A stretch of DNA of 64,000 nucleotides, taken from positions 12,700,501 to 12,764,500 of the forward strand of contig NC_051069.1 in assembly GCF_004664715.2 (NCBI RefSeq), given 5' to 3'. The number at the start of each line of letters is the position of its first letter. The stretch's first letter is position 1. Of the stretch, positions 1 to 10,629 are shown piece after piece. The position numbers and the translations under genes were made by a program. This stretch comes from Peromyscus leucopus (lineage: Eukaryota; Chordata; Mammalia; Rodentia; Cricetidae). A model generated the notes under the pieces. The model saw only the letters and a list, made by a program, of their open reading frames with translations, was not told where the DNA came from and ran no database searches.

Positions 1-189
1 TGACCCAAGCCGTCCACATAGAAGTCAAGCCTTGCCAGGGCTTTGGTCTTTTGTCTTCCTGTGTGGAAGGTTCAGGCTCAGGTTGTTTGCCCAAGCTCGC
101 TTTGTTGTTTCTTATTTCAAACCTTCCTGGTATCAGCTGGAGAGGAGAGGGACCTGGTCGGGGCTAGGTCAATTCGTATGAATTTTAAA

Positions 190-387
190 GATTTCAATTT
201 TTTTTATGTGTGTAAGTGTTTTTGCCTGCATGTATGTCTGTGTACCATGTGTGTTTCTGGTGTCAGGTCTCCTGGAACTGGAGTTACAGAATGTTGTGAC
301 TCACCATGTGGGTCCTGGGAACTGAAACTCAGTCCTCCACAAGAGCAGCAAGTGTTCTTAACCTCTGAGCCATCTCTCCAGTTCCCT
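190..387 (-). repeat. B2-family SINE, antisense
   Basis: Reading the minus strand gives the B2 head ('gagatggctcagaggttaag') followed by the B2 body and an A-rich tail. The middle block that normally holds 'gccctcttctggcctcc' is missing, so this copy has an internal deletion. Confidence 0.85.
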
Positions 388-414
388 GATATGGGTTTTT
401 TAATGAGGGCAAGT

Positions 415-508
415 AGTGGGTGGGGAGACAGCTCGGTGTGGAAAGTACTTGCTGTGCGAGGATGAGGACCTGAGTTCGCTCCTAGAACCCATGGTTAAAA
501 AAAAAACA
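415..508 (+). repeat. B4-type SINE head, truncated
   Basis: The tRNA-derived head is visible ('tacttgctgtgcgaggatg', then 'gaggacctgagttcgctcc') and ends in a short A-run. The B1-like second half is absent. Confidence 0.6.
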
Positions 509-1311
509 AGTGTTGCTATAAAGAGGCTTCTCGCCTCCAAGGATCTCAGATGAAAAAGTCTAGAACTCCAAAACATCCTGTGGCTTCCAGAGACTTCTAG
601 GGGCTTGCTTTGTCTGACTACCCCAATCAGCAGCCCTGAGTGTTGCCCTGGCCTCTGTCCCCATCCCCCAATCTGCAGCCCTGAGTGTAGCCCTGGCTTC
701 TGTCTTCATCCATGAAGACACTGGATCCACTTTACTTAAAAATCCACAAGGCACTAACTCAATGACTTGAAGTTTGGGGTGGTCATGAGGCATGAAAGGA
801 AGTGAAAACATCTTTTCCTTAGCCCTCCTGTGCCCTAGAATCCTGCTGAAGTCACTATAACAAAAGGTAGGTTAATGGGGAAAGACACATTCATTTATTA
901 AAAATTTTATGTGCCTCAGTATTCCTTGCACATGCCATCTTTGGGGTTCCTTCGGCGTGAAGTGCTCTGTATGCCAAGGTGACATATTTTGGGGAGGCAC
1001 ATCCGGAATGCCTTCAGAGGTGACACTTATTAAAGTGTCCTTCATTGGCACTCCTTCCTAGTCACTTCTCTCATTTCTTCATGACATGATCTAGCTGTCA
1101 CCAAAGCATTGGCAGCGACTCAGAGGAGTCTCACATTGAACGGATCTAGGACTGAGAAATCCAGGGCAGGTGTGGCGTCATACCCTCTTCTGTCACCTCC
1201 CTTTATACGTGGCTTCTGTTATCAAGATCACACTATCCAAAGGGGCCTCTGCAGCTCCTGCCTTCCACACATAGACCAGTCAGCAAAATGGGGACTAAGA
1301 TGTCCAAGTGG
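509..1311. other. unassigned sequence with a short tandem duplication
   Basis: No gene or clear repeat is seen. At 618-710 a 45-bp unit is present twice, imperfectly ('gcagccctgagtgt' recurs 45 bp apart). Confidence 0.6.
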
Positions 1312-1472
1312 AAGGCTAGAGAGATGAGTGGTTAAGAGATCAAAGATCTGATTCCTAGCACCCTGTTAGGCAACCCACAACCTCCTGCAAGTCCAACTCC
1401 AGGGTCTGATGCCCTCTTCTGGTCTCCCTGCGTCACTGCACTCATAGAAACATACACATACTATTAAAAGTG
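1312..1472 (+). repeat. B2-family SINE
   Basis: The head 'gctagagagatgagtggtta' and the body motif 'gatgccctcttctggtctcc' are typical of B2/B3, ending near an A-rich tail. Confidence 0.8.
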
Positions 1473-1489
1473 TTTAAATGTTGAAAGCC

Positions 1490-1545
1490 CAGGGGGCTGA
1501 AGGGGCGGCTCAGGAGTAGGGTTGCTTGCCTAGGAGGAACAAAGC
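1490..1545 (+). repeat. possible ID/tRNA-derived fragment
   Basis: A short match to the ID head ('gttgcttgcctaggaggaac', then 'aaagccct'). It is too short for certainty. Confidence 0.3.
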
Positions 1546-2025
1546 CCTCCCTACCACCTTGCCTTGGAGGTTCTACCCTCCCTACCCCCAAAGCCCAAAA
1601 ATGTCTCCCAAGTTTGACACATTGCTTCTGCCTCTGTTCTATTTGCTGGGATTTAGTAACATGGCCACATCTAATCACATGGCAGTCTGGGAAATGTTCT
1701 CTTTATTCTAGCTGGGTGTATGCCTCGCAAAAAAATAAATAAGAGGATAAATATGGGGGGGGGGAACCTGTAGACTGTATCACACCTGTAGCAATAAATT
1801 CTTACCCCTCTTATGCCCTGCTTCATTTGATATGTGGTCAGGCTCCTTTCAGACCATGCATCTGAGGACAAGGCATGAGTGTTTCTCATATACCTACAGC
1901 CCACTTCCAAAGAGAATTTGGTAGGTCAAGTTCCTCAGTCTTATAAGCCACACTAAACCCTGTGCTGCCCCGGCCCCATCAGGATGTCAGTGGTCCTTAG
2001 GTGCTCCACACCACACACAGCACTT
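1546..2025. other. unassigned sequence
   Basis: No gene is seen. A G-run near 1756-1764 follows an A-rich patch; otherwise it is ordinary unique sequence. Confidence 0.5.
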
Positions 2026-2222
2026 GGGGTTTTGTTGTTTATTTTTTTAGACAGGGTCTCACGCGTCTTTGGAGGTGACCTTGAGCTTCTGACTGTCCTG
2101 CCTCTATGCTGGGTTTATAGGCTTGTGTAACCACACCCAGTTAATGTGGTACTGGAGATTGCTCTCAGGGCTCTGGATGGGGTAGACAGGCACCCTACCA
2201 ACCAAACCACATCCCCAGCCCC
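2026..2222 (-). repeat. B4-type SINE (B1 part plus ID part), antisense
   Basis: A T-rich start and 'agacagggtctcacgcg' (B1-like) are followed by 'aaaccacatccccagcccc', which is the antisense ID head. The two-part order is the B4/RSINE1 arrangement. Confidence 0.7.
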
Positions 2223-2836
2223 TCGCATAGCTCTTCTCCTATATACACAGTTGCTCATCAGGTCACGGCCTCAGATGATCCCAGTTCTCAGTTGGAATTG
2301 CAAGTCACACAGGCATAGCCCAGCAGGCACAGAGAGAGAGTGGTGTGGCCTCTCCATCCTCAGTCCCCCAGCCGTGCCAGTGGCTGTTTTCATAGCAGGG
2401 ATATTGCTAACCAATGACTTCTGCTGTTCTGACTGTCCCTTCCGGTGAGATGAGGGCCAGCTGGTATCTATCTACTACCGTAGCATCCATATGAGGACAT
2501 TTAACCAGATGTGTGTTCACATCATGCTTTGCACATCTGTATCAAATATACCTTTGGAAGACTGCCTTTTTATGAGGAAGGCGGCAGGAAACCCAGAGTC
2601 TGTTTTCTCCCTCCCTTTGAGTTACATGGTACTTGTCTTGCTCTTAGCTGTGTCTGTCTTTAGCGTTCAGAGTGGGACCTGACATATGATAGACTTCCAA
2701 TGAGTGTTTAACAGAGACATGAATCAACATAGTAAGGACCTGAGGCAGGACTTTGAACTCAGCTGTAGAGTTCCAGGGGTTTAACTTATATTTGAAGTTA
2801 GCAGACTATATCTTTTTTATCTCTTTAAAATGTGTT
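2223..2836. other. unassigned sequence
   Basis: No gene, repeat or simple array is recognised. Two frames of 60-100 codons have no recognisable motif. Confidence 0.5.
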
Positions 2837-2851
2837 TATTTGTGTGTGTGT

Positions 2852-2882
<31 letters not shown>

Positions 2883-2908
2883 GTGTGTGTGTGTGTGTGT
2901 GTGTGTCC
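2837..2908. repeat. (TG)n microsatellite
   Basis: About 70 bp of TG with CG and GG interruptions. Confidence 0.97.
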
Positions 2909-3267
2909 TACTAGGGTGACACTTTCTAGGGTATTGATGGACCTACAAGGGTCCAGGCTTCCCTCAGGGTGGTAAATACACTTGATGTTGTTCATTTCAT
3001 CCTGAAAACTGAGCTCAATGGTGTGCGCTCCCTCCCATTGATGGTCCTTCTTGCTCAGGCCAGCCCCAAGGTGTTCTGGGGGTTCTCAAGGGACTATTTT
3101 GTTCCCCTAACCCTCCCATCACACTCCTGCCATCCTTCCTGCTTGTCCTCTGTGCCCACCTTACCTCCAGGGACCACGGATAATGGTTTTCCTCGTGTAA
3201 TGTAACAGGAGTTCGATCCAACACTGAGGAGCAAGTATAGCCATGCTCAGCCATGCTCCAAGTCCTG
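2909..3267. other. unassigned sequence
   Basis: Unique sequence with C-rich patches; no gene is recognised. Confidence 0.45.
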
Positions 3268-3400
3268 ACTTAGTCACATGCCTTAGGACAGTCCCCTGGG
3301 CTGTTATTCCTCATTTTCCCTCTCTGTATGACAGGATAGTAAAGCCTTCCTGACAGCATGGTGGTGAGGATTCACGTAGCCGTCCACAGGCCTTCATCCA
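3268..3400 (-). repeat. MIR-like SINE remnant, antisense
   Basis: The order 'gacttagtcacatgcctta', 'cctcattttccctctctgta' and 'tggtgaggattcacgta' follows the antisense MIR core. The copy is very diverged. Confidence 0.45.
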
Positions 3401-3631
3401 TGCAGGCACTGAGTAGTTAGCAAAGCAGAGTCCAGGGTGCTGAGGCAGGCAGAGGGTTTCATCCCTGCCTGGCCACGTCTGTGTGACCTTGTCAGCTGTC
3501 CTCTGTAGAATGTTCCTAATCACCACACCTCCCTTATTGGATAGATACTATGGACTTAGTTTAGCCAAGTGTCCAGGATACTGCAGGGCATATACCCATA
3601 CCTTCAGTCAATGGTAGCTGTTTTTAAGGTT

Positions 3632-3771
3632 TCTGTTTGTTTTCAGAGATGAGGCTTTCTCTTTGTAACCCAGGTTGGTCAGAGACTCAAAATGTAGCCC
3701 AGACTAGCCTGGAACGCCTATCTCAGCCTCCGTAGCACTGAGATCACTAGCATGAGCTACCACGACCATAG
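3632..3771 (-). repeat. old B1-like SINE, antisense
   Basis: The antisense B1 order is present: 'cagagatgaggctttctctt', 'cagactagcctggaac', 'gagctaccacgaccat'. Divergence is high, as in proto-B1 or the B1 half of B4. Confidence 0.65.
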
Positions 3772-4696
3772 TAGCTAATGTCACTACTATGAATTCCAGT
3801 CATTATACTCATTTTTACCGCCATGGGGGGTTGACTATGGGAGGAAGCTTGCAGAGTGTCTAGGAAAGACTCATCTAGACAGGGGCAGGAACCCTTTCCA
3901 GCAAGGCTCAACTATCCCTAGGAACCTTTCATCCTGCCCACTTGAGTTCCTAGTTGAGGTTTCTGGTGAGAACTTCCACAGTTGGAGGGAGAGGGTTCTT
4001 TGCATTTCATAGTGAACAGAGCCTGACTTCTCTAATGAGCAGAGCTCCTCAGCAGACAATCCAGGGCTGGTCTCCCTAAGGACTCTCCCCTCTATTCCTA
4101 GATGAATGTTCCAGAAACAAAACCCTCTCTGGATGCATCTCTGGAAGTCCAGTTCACTGACCTATGTGGAATTGCATCTCGCGTTTTAAGAGCCGTTGGC
4201 TTTCACAGGTGGCTCACAGCGTGTTATTCTCATAGCGCCCATCTTAATTGAAACTGTGACTGGTGAGCTGTATCTAAATTTAGAAAACCTCTCCTGAGAA
4301 GGAAATGAAACCTTTGCAGCCATGGTAGGGGCCGTGGGAGTTGTCTTACACAACCCAGGCAAGAGAATACCTGGGTTATGCACCCATACTCCATGCAGAT
4401 GCGGAAACTGGGGAGGGGGGGGTCCTTTCTTGAACAGTGCGCATTCAGGATTTTTTTGTTGCTTCTGTTAGAAAAATGAGCCAGAGGGAGCCCCAACTGC
4501 CTCGTTCTTGTTCCAGACAGACAGGGCTCTGGTCTTCCTTTCCTGTAGGATGCATCTATGAGGACCCAGGAGCGTCTTCCTGGTAGAAAACAGGGGCCAG
4601 ACTTCCCACTTCCCTAGTGATACCCTCCTGCATCACTGAAAATGTAAACCAGTATGTATGTAAAGCTAAACATATGTCCATGGTTGATTTGATGGC
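3772..4696. other. unassigned sequence
   Basis: No gene or clear repeat is seen in about 0.9 kb. A G-run lies near 4411-4421. Confidence 0.45.
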
Positions 4697-4795
4697 TACC
4701 CAAAACGTCATAGAGTGTACTTATACAAATTTATAATTTATAATTATAATTTATAATTTGTATAAGTACAGTCTACATCAGTCACTCAATGTGAC
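4697..4795. repeat. old DNA transposon fragment with AT-rich palindrome
   Basis: The string 'catagagtgtacttatacaa' matches an internal motif of an old eutherian DNA transposon that I recall, and the later piece at 5152-5430 matches its terminal part. Here the motif is mirrored: 15-bp arms at 4716-4730 and 4756-4770 flank a TTATAA-rich loop. The family name is not certain. Confidence 0.45.
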
Positions 4796-4806
4796 TTATG
4801 GTAAAA

Positions 4807-4810
<4 letters not shown>

Positions 4811-4873
<63 letters not shown>

Positions 4874-4897
4874 TGTGTTGTGTGTGTGTGTGTGTGT
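4811..4897. repeat. (CT)n(GT)n compound microsatellite
   Basis: About 46 bp of CT run directly into about 40 bp of GT with one slip. Confidence 0.98.
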
Positions 4898-5020
4898 TTT
4901 CCAGGATTTCATATGCAACACCTACACATGGAGGTCATAGGACAAACTTCAGGATTCTTCCCAAAGTGTGAGTCCTGGGGATTGGACTCGGTTCACTGGC
5001 CCATCCCACTGGTCCCCAGT
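4898..5020 (-). repeat. B3-type SINE, antisense
   Basis: 'cacatggaggtcataggaca', then 'gtcctggggattggactcgg', then 'ggcccatcccact' match the antisense B3 body and head. The GT array before it sits where the B3 tail belongs. Confidence 0.65.
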
Positions 5021-5111
5021 GTGACTTCTTGAAGTAATCCAGAGACACAGCACACATCAGATGATGGACGCTGCTGCTTGTGCAGTACCAGCGTACTGAC
5101 TGACGGGAACA

Positions 5112-5141
5112 CCCCCCCCCCCCCCCCCTCCCCCCCCCCCC
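5112..5141. repeat. poly-C tract
   Basis: Thirty bases of C interrupted by a single T. Such a tract can form G-quadruplex DNA on the minus strand. Confidence 0.95.
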
Positions 5142-5151
5142 GAGAGTAGGA

Positions 5152-5430
5152 GTGAATTGTAAAACTACAGCGTAGTAGATGCATTACATCATGGGTTAGT
5201 ACCAAGCATCAGGTCATGTTCATAATTGTATGTGTTGCACCACATTTTGGTACAATAGGGGGGTTTGGACCAGCATCACCACAAACACAAAGTGTGTTAC
5301 ACTGTGAGACTGTAGTGTTTTGACATCACTGGGTGACAGGTTTTTCAGCTCTATTATAGTATTATAGGGGTCATTCTCCCATATGGTAGTCTTTGTTCAA
5401 AACATCATGATGCAGTATGCAAACAGCTTT
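5152..5430. repeat. old DNA transposon fragment, second piece
   Basis: Motifs such as 'gtaaaactacagcgtagtag', 'catcactgggtgacagg' and 'aacatcatgatgcagtatgc' match the same old element as 4697-4795. A B3 SINE, simple repeats and diverged sequence lie between the pieces. Confidence 0.5.
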
Positions 5431-5450
5431 TGGGAACTTGACCATGCCTA

Positions 5451-5452
5451 TT

Positions 5453-5523
<71 letters not shown>
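5451..5523. repeat. (CT)n microsatellite
   Basis: A nearly pure CT tract of about 70 bp. It produces the serine/leucine and arginine/glutamate repeat frames seen on the two strands. Confidence 0.98.
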
Positions 5524-5526
<3 letters not shown>

Positions 5527-6310
5527 ATATGTGTGCAAATTAAGTCCCCCAAGTATCACAGCTCACCAAGGTAAACATACAAGCAATGTGTAATAAAGAT
5601 TCAGGCTCACAAAAGAGCATCTCAGAGCTCTTCAGGAAGCCCAGAAAGGAAGCTGGCACTCCGCCCGTGCCCTGACAGCCGTGCCCAGAGCCAGCGTGCA
5701 GAGGTGCCACACCACCAGCTCCACCAGACCCCAGCTTCTTCTTCTGTTTAATGTGCCCTTGAAGGAGAACGTAAATAGACAGCAAGCACAGCTGTGCCTA
5801 CATGTGGAAAATGGCATTGTGGCCATTTGGAAGCTGTGCAGAGGTAGAGGAAGTGACGTGCCACAGGACACAGGTGTGGAATTCATTTCCCCAAGCTGAA
5901 GGCAGCTTGGGAGCCAAGAGATGAAAGGATGGGCGGGCAGGAGAGGGATGCGGATATGGAGGCCACATTGGAGGCTGCTGCCCAGGATGGAAAAAGGAAA
6001 CAAAAGCTGCTGCTTCCTGTACCTCATGGGCGCCTTGCTGTCTCTGGGTCCCCAGGTCCTCCTGCATTCAGCCCTTTCTGGTCTCATGGTGCCATCCTTC
6101 TCCCTAGAGGTGGCGTCTCCTGGCTTCCCCACTGTGTAGCCTAGGTCTCCTCCCACCTCCACCTTGCAACTCTGGCTCAAAGTCCCACCACCAGCATCCC
6201 GCCACCCCCACCCCAACCCCATCTGCTTCTCTAGCTATAGTTCCATCCCTCAAGAAAATCTTCACTTGAGGACTGGGCTCTGCACCTTAAAAAAAGTAAT
6301 TGCTGTGCAG
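5524..6310. other. unassigned, moderately GC-rich sequence
   Basis: No gene is recognised. A minus-strand frame of 196 codons (5632-6222) and several shorter frames overlap here, but none shows a domain, and openness in many frames points to base composition. No repeat is seen. Confidence 0.5.
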
Positions 6311-6511
6311 AGGGCTGAGGAGGTGGCTCAGTCATGTGCTTGGGACCTGTGTTCAATCGCCAGAACCTCTGTAAAATAAAGCCAGGAATAGTAGGTAGCA
6401 CATGCTTGCAATCCCAGCACTAGGAAGGTAGAGACAAGGCAGATCTAGCTAGCCCAACCTTTCTAGACCGGTGAGAGACCTTGTCTCAAAATCACTCGCT
6501 AGCACACATGC

Positions 6512-6588
<77 letters not shown>

Positions 6589-6595
6589 CACACAT
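6311..6595 (+). repeat. B4-type SINE with (CA)n(CGCA)n tail
   Basis: The head 'ggaggtggctcagtcatgtg' is followed by 'gcaatcccagcactaggaag' and 'gtgagagaccttgtctcaaa'. The tail is a CA array (6514-6552) that changes to a CGCA array (6553-6590). Confidence 0.85.
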
Positions 6596-6596
6596 T

Positions 6597-6728
6597 ACCT
6601 TTCACAATAGTATCAAAACTACAGTTAAGAAGTAGCAACAAAATACTTTTATGGCTGGGGGTCACTGCAGCATGAGGAACTGTATTAAAGGGTCACAGCA
6701 TTAGGAAGGTTGAAAACCACTGGTTTAG
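6597..6728. repeat. hAT-like DNA transposon fossil
   Basis: 'aactgtattaaagggtcaca' and 'aggttgaaaaccactgg' match the end of a common rodent element that I place in the hAT group. Class assignment is from recall. Confidence 0.55.
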
Positions 6729-8949
6729 ACCTTGGGTTGCCACGGAAGAGGGATTCAGATCTAGGCATGTAGAAGGAACTTCAGTTATGAGCAGCAACCA
6801 AAATTCAAGTCACTGTAGCTTAAACACACCTACTCCTGTTAATTATACAACCTGTAACCAAAATAAGGGCTGCATTTCTAATAATGGGAGCTCTTTAGCA
6901 ACCTACTGAGTGACTGTGAGAGACAAGAGCCATGTGGGCCTTTGCTGGCACTAGGCAAGGTGTTCTGAGAGCCTGTCCCTCCTGGTCTTTCCCAATGGGC
7001 CATTAGAGAAGGGGCCTGTTTACCAGTTAACTGAGATGAAAGTTTCTGCTGTTGTTCTACAAGTGAGCAGGTTTTTAATAGTTCCTGAAACCACAGGTCT
7101 GCTTCATGTCCAGTAATTGCAACAGCTTATAATCCTCAGTGCCAGCATGCAGTGGCCCTGCAGTGACTAGCATTCCTGGGGGAGCAGAAACACGTGTGGA
7201 GAAATTAGGCCATGTATGTTTGCGAGCTCTGGTCTGGCTCTGTAAATGGCAGCTGGCCTTGGAGGCCTCTTCTTTCTTCCTTCCTTCTTTCTCTTTTTTA
7301 ATTGAAATGTTTGCACTCTCCCCTGTACCTTAGGAAGTACTACAGAGATGTAGTCTGCACAGGTGCCTGGGAGACTTAGACACTAGCCACCGTGTCCGTC
7401 TGTACATCCATGGTATCCAGAGCTTATGTTTTTGAAGACGAGCCTTAGTCCTTTTTAATTGGCCTTTCTCTCTCCCTGACACTCATGAAATTGCTTTTAT
7501 TGGAGGCTGTGGTCTCCTAATCATGGCTTCTGGATTGGGGATTTTATGGGTAGATCAAGGACAAGTCAGTGAGAGTTAGTCATGGGAGAGAGGGGAATGT
7601 GACCTTTGCAAACAGAGGGTCGTGTTTGGACACCCTGCTCAGAGGCTGAGGCAGCCAATGAGTTTTCATTAGTTGATGCAGTAAACAGACAAATTTGTGG
7701 AAGAGACAGGCCGAGCTCCTTTTTGTATGCTGAAGGGGCTTTGATTTAACCTTTGGAGCATACTTCAGCCTCTGGTTGCCAGATTAAGAAACAAAGCCAC
7801 ACAGACCTGTAACTTTTCAAGAAGTTTATAAAAGGCTTTCTTTCCTTGGTCAGGAGAGCGACACCTTGTCAACTTACAGTCAGGATTCCCTGTATGTTTT
7901 CAGTGTTTTTAATATACATAAATGAAATCATTGCTCTTCGTCATAAGTAAAATTGCTGTAAGTCTATTTTAAATAGAAGGAAGGAAGGAAGTAAAAATAT
8001 TTGTGTTCTTTCTGCTCAGAGAAAAATGCTGTGAACACATATTTGTTTATTGGTCAAAGTAAGATACGTGCTCAGATTTGGTCCCCAGCCTTAGGTCAAG
8101 GGGAAGAAGGTACCCTGGGTCCGTGAGAAGAGACACAATAGACAGTGAATCCAAACACCGTTCTACCACAAGTCGTCTCCATCTTTCATTATTGAAAATA
8201 TTTCCACTAAGCCCCCAGGCATACACCATTTATATACTCACTTTACTTTTAAAGGATAGATTAACGTAAGTGAAATTTGGTTAAAGAATATACAAAATTT
8301 TGATATTTTTTTTTGCCAGACATCTCTGGTTAGCTAAATGATTTGTGGGGTTATTTTTTGAGGGGGTGGGTGTTCAGTAAGCTCAAAGTAAAACAAAACT
8401 AAACCCCCCGATTTGGTTGAGAAGGGATATAGAGCTCTCGGAGTAGTCTCCCACCTGCCTTGCTCCCCTCAAAGGTAACAGCGGGGGCGGGTGTGTGTGT
8501 GTACACGTGTGTACCAGACAGAGCCAGAAGCCGCTGTCCAGATACATTCCTTCTTCTCTCCTTCGGGAGGAACTTTCTGGCTCTTCTTCCTGCTCTAGCC
8601 TCTTTCTCTTTTTCATTTGCTCATTGAGTCTTTAGTTGTCCGAAAAGAAAAGAGGAAAGGGAAAAGGAAAGAAAAGAAAATCCCACATCATGTGTACACA
8701 TGCAGTATGCACATATTCATGCGTCCACTCCTTCCCGAATAGAGTGTGTCTATTACAGAGTCTACTCACCTCATTAATTCAATCAATCCTTCATTCTGTG
8801 GGCCTTTACAAGAACACTGTGGCTTCTAATAGATAAATGTTTGGGGTAGACTTCCCCTGAGTGAATATTGAGAAGGCAGGAGATTCTTGGTGTATTTCTA
8901 GCCATTGATTGGAATCTCTTAGCAATTTTTTTAGTTATTAATTGCTTGC
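6729..8949. other. SINE-free unique stretch
   Basis: About 2.2 kb with no recognisable SINE, LTR or LINE, which is rare in this window. It holds a short GGAA array (7978-7990), a GC-box-like 'gggggcggg' near 8484, and 'ctttgattt' at 7739-7747. No exon is recognised. A conserved regulatory role is possible but untested. Confidence 0.5.
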
Positions 8950-9042
8950 CGGGGAGGACACTGCTGGCAGAAAGAAACCCAGGGCCTCAGTCTCTCTTAC
9001 TAAGTAAGCATTCTACCACTGAGCTAAATTCACAACCCTTTT
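8950..9042 (-). repeat. ID/tRNA-derived SINE fragment, antisense
   Basis: 'aacccagggcctcagtctct' and 'gcattctaccactgagctaa' are the antisense ID head with its A and B box region. Confidence 0.7.
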
Positions 9043-9535
9043 AACTTTCAGCAAGCAGCAGGAAAACCGCCCCAAACCTCCAGTCCACCAATGTTGACAA
9101 CATGTGGCATCCACTTACAAAACACAGGTTTCAAGTAATAGTAAACAGTTTATGGCAGCTTCATCCAAGAGGGATTCGTTTTCCTGTCTTAACAAGCGGT
9201 CCAGAAGTGGCACTGTCTCGGTTGGCTCAGTGGTCCTGCAGGGGTACCATTTCTACTGATTCTCTGAGTGTCTCTCCCATGGTCACTAGAGTGCCTGAAG
9301 CTACAAGGATTACATCTGAATTTACAGGACAGAGGAGAAGGGAAAAGGCAATGCTGTAATTCCCCCCCCCCCACTGCCGCACACACACATGCACGCACCC
9401 GTGGACACATGCATACTGCCAGCCCTTGTCCAACGCAGAGCTCATTTGACATCACATTGGCTGTTCCCATCCCTAGTTATGACAAAGGCTGGGAAAATGA
9501 GCATTAATCTTAAATTTCTACTTGTTATCCCACGT
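9043..9535. other. unassigned sequence with short poly-C
   Basis: No gene is recognised. An 11-base C-run lies at 9362-9372 beside a short CA-rich patch. Confidence 0.45.
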
Positions 9536-9713
9536 GTATTACGTGTATATGCACATGGGTGTGTATGTGCCATAGCACATATATGGAGATCAGAGGACAA
9601 CTTTGTGGAGTTGGGTCTCTCCATCTACCTTGATAAGGGTTCCAGGGATTGAACTCAGGTCATCAGGCTTGAGCAGCAAGTGTTTCTACTTAACAGGCCA
9701 CCTCACCAGCCCA
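9536..9713 (-). repeat. B3-type SINE, antisense
   Basis: 'atatggagatcagaggacaa', 'ggattgaactcaggtcatca' and 'ggccacctcaccagccc' give the full antisense B3 body and head. Confidence 0.85.
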
Positions 9714-9929
9714 TAAAACGGCAAGTTTTAAAACTAGAGATGGCGAAAAAGTCTAAGTGTTGAGAAGACTGTGGATAATGTATCGCTGGTAAGCCGCATG
9801 ACAACAGTAAGGAATGCAGAATACCCAAGTGTTGTCTTTAATAGGAAAAAAAATCCCTGGCATCAAGACACACAAAGGAAAAACAAAAGTAAGATTGAAT
9901 CCTTCAATCTGGTTACATCTTATTAAATA

Positions 9930-9933
<4 letters not shown>
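9714..9933. other. unassigned sequence, possibly old L1
   Basis: The order of 'gtgttgagaagactgtggat' and 'ctggtaagccgcatgac' resembles the end of L1 ORF2 weakly. No frame is intact. Confidence 0.3.
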
Positions 9934-9974
<41 letters not shown>

Positions 9975-10278
9975 GTGTGTGCCTGTGAGTTGTGTGGGTG
10001 GAGGCCAGGGGGCAATCTCAATTCTTATTCCTTAAGCACAACCCACCTTGTTTTTGAGGCAGGGTCTCTCATTGGCCTGAGACATGCCGAGTAAAGTAAG
10101 CTAGCCAGACGCCTGCCATCTATACCTCCCTAACACTGGCACTACAAGTGTCTGCCTCTGTGTATGTGTGGGGTTCTTGTTTGCTTGCTTGCTTGTTTGT
10201 TGGCTTTGTTTTACGTGGGTTCTGAGGGTGGAGCTTGGGGTCATTATGTTGCCAACTGAACTATCTCCTGAGCCTGCA
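9934..10278 (-). repeat. B4-type SINE, antisense, with (GT)n
   Basis: A GT array (9934-9981) is followed by 'acccaccttgtttttgaggc', 'cctgccatctatacctcc' and the antisense head 'actgaactatctcctgagcc'. The array is the expanded SINE tail. Confidence 0.8.
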
Positions 10279-10281
10279 GAC

Positions 10282-10629
10282 CTTCTTGAGTATTGCAGTG
10301 ATTGGGTGTTGAGTGCCTCCTGGAGGTCCCAGGGTTAAAGTGTTGGTCCCTGGAGTGATGTTATTGGGGATGCAGTGCTGGAGGAGCAGGGCTGAGGAGG
10401 AGGGCTCAGGCCTTCAGTCCTCTTCCTTTCTTTGCTTCCTGGCCATATGATGAACAACTTGCTCTCCCACACACTCTTCATCATTACTGTTCCCACCTTG
10501 TGCCCAAATCAATGGATCCACCCAGTCCTGGACCAGAACCTCCAAAACAGTGAGCTGCAGTGAACAGTTTTTATATTCAGTTATTTATCATAGGGAGTTT
10601 GTTATAGTCACGTGACACTGACCGATACA
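10282..10629 (+). repeat. MaLR-type LTR
   Basis: The end 'tagtcacgtgacactgac' followed by 'cgataca' matches MaLR LTR ends, preceded by 'cagaacctccaaaacagtga' and a mid-region 'ggttaaagtgttggtccct'. No matching target duplication is visible. Confidence 0.6.

Noticed and set aside
5383..5574. Ser/Leu-rich and Arg/Glu-rich frames on both strands
   Set aside because: They come from the (CT)n tract; the same applies near 4758, 15758-16111, 46980-47194 and 62448-62876.
8481..8520. CpG-island promoter at the GC-box-like motif
   Set aside because: Only one GC-box-like motif is present and the surroundings are not CpG-rich.
8950..9042. tRNA gene
   Set aside because: The tRNA-like A and B boxes belong to a degraded ID-type SINE; no complete cloverleaf is present. 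The same holds for the SINE heads elsewhere.
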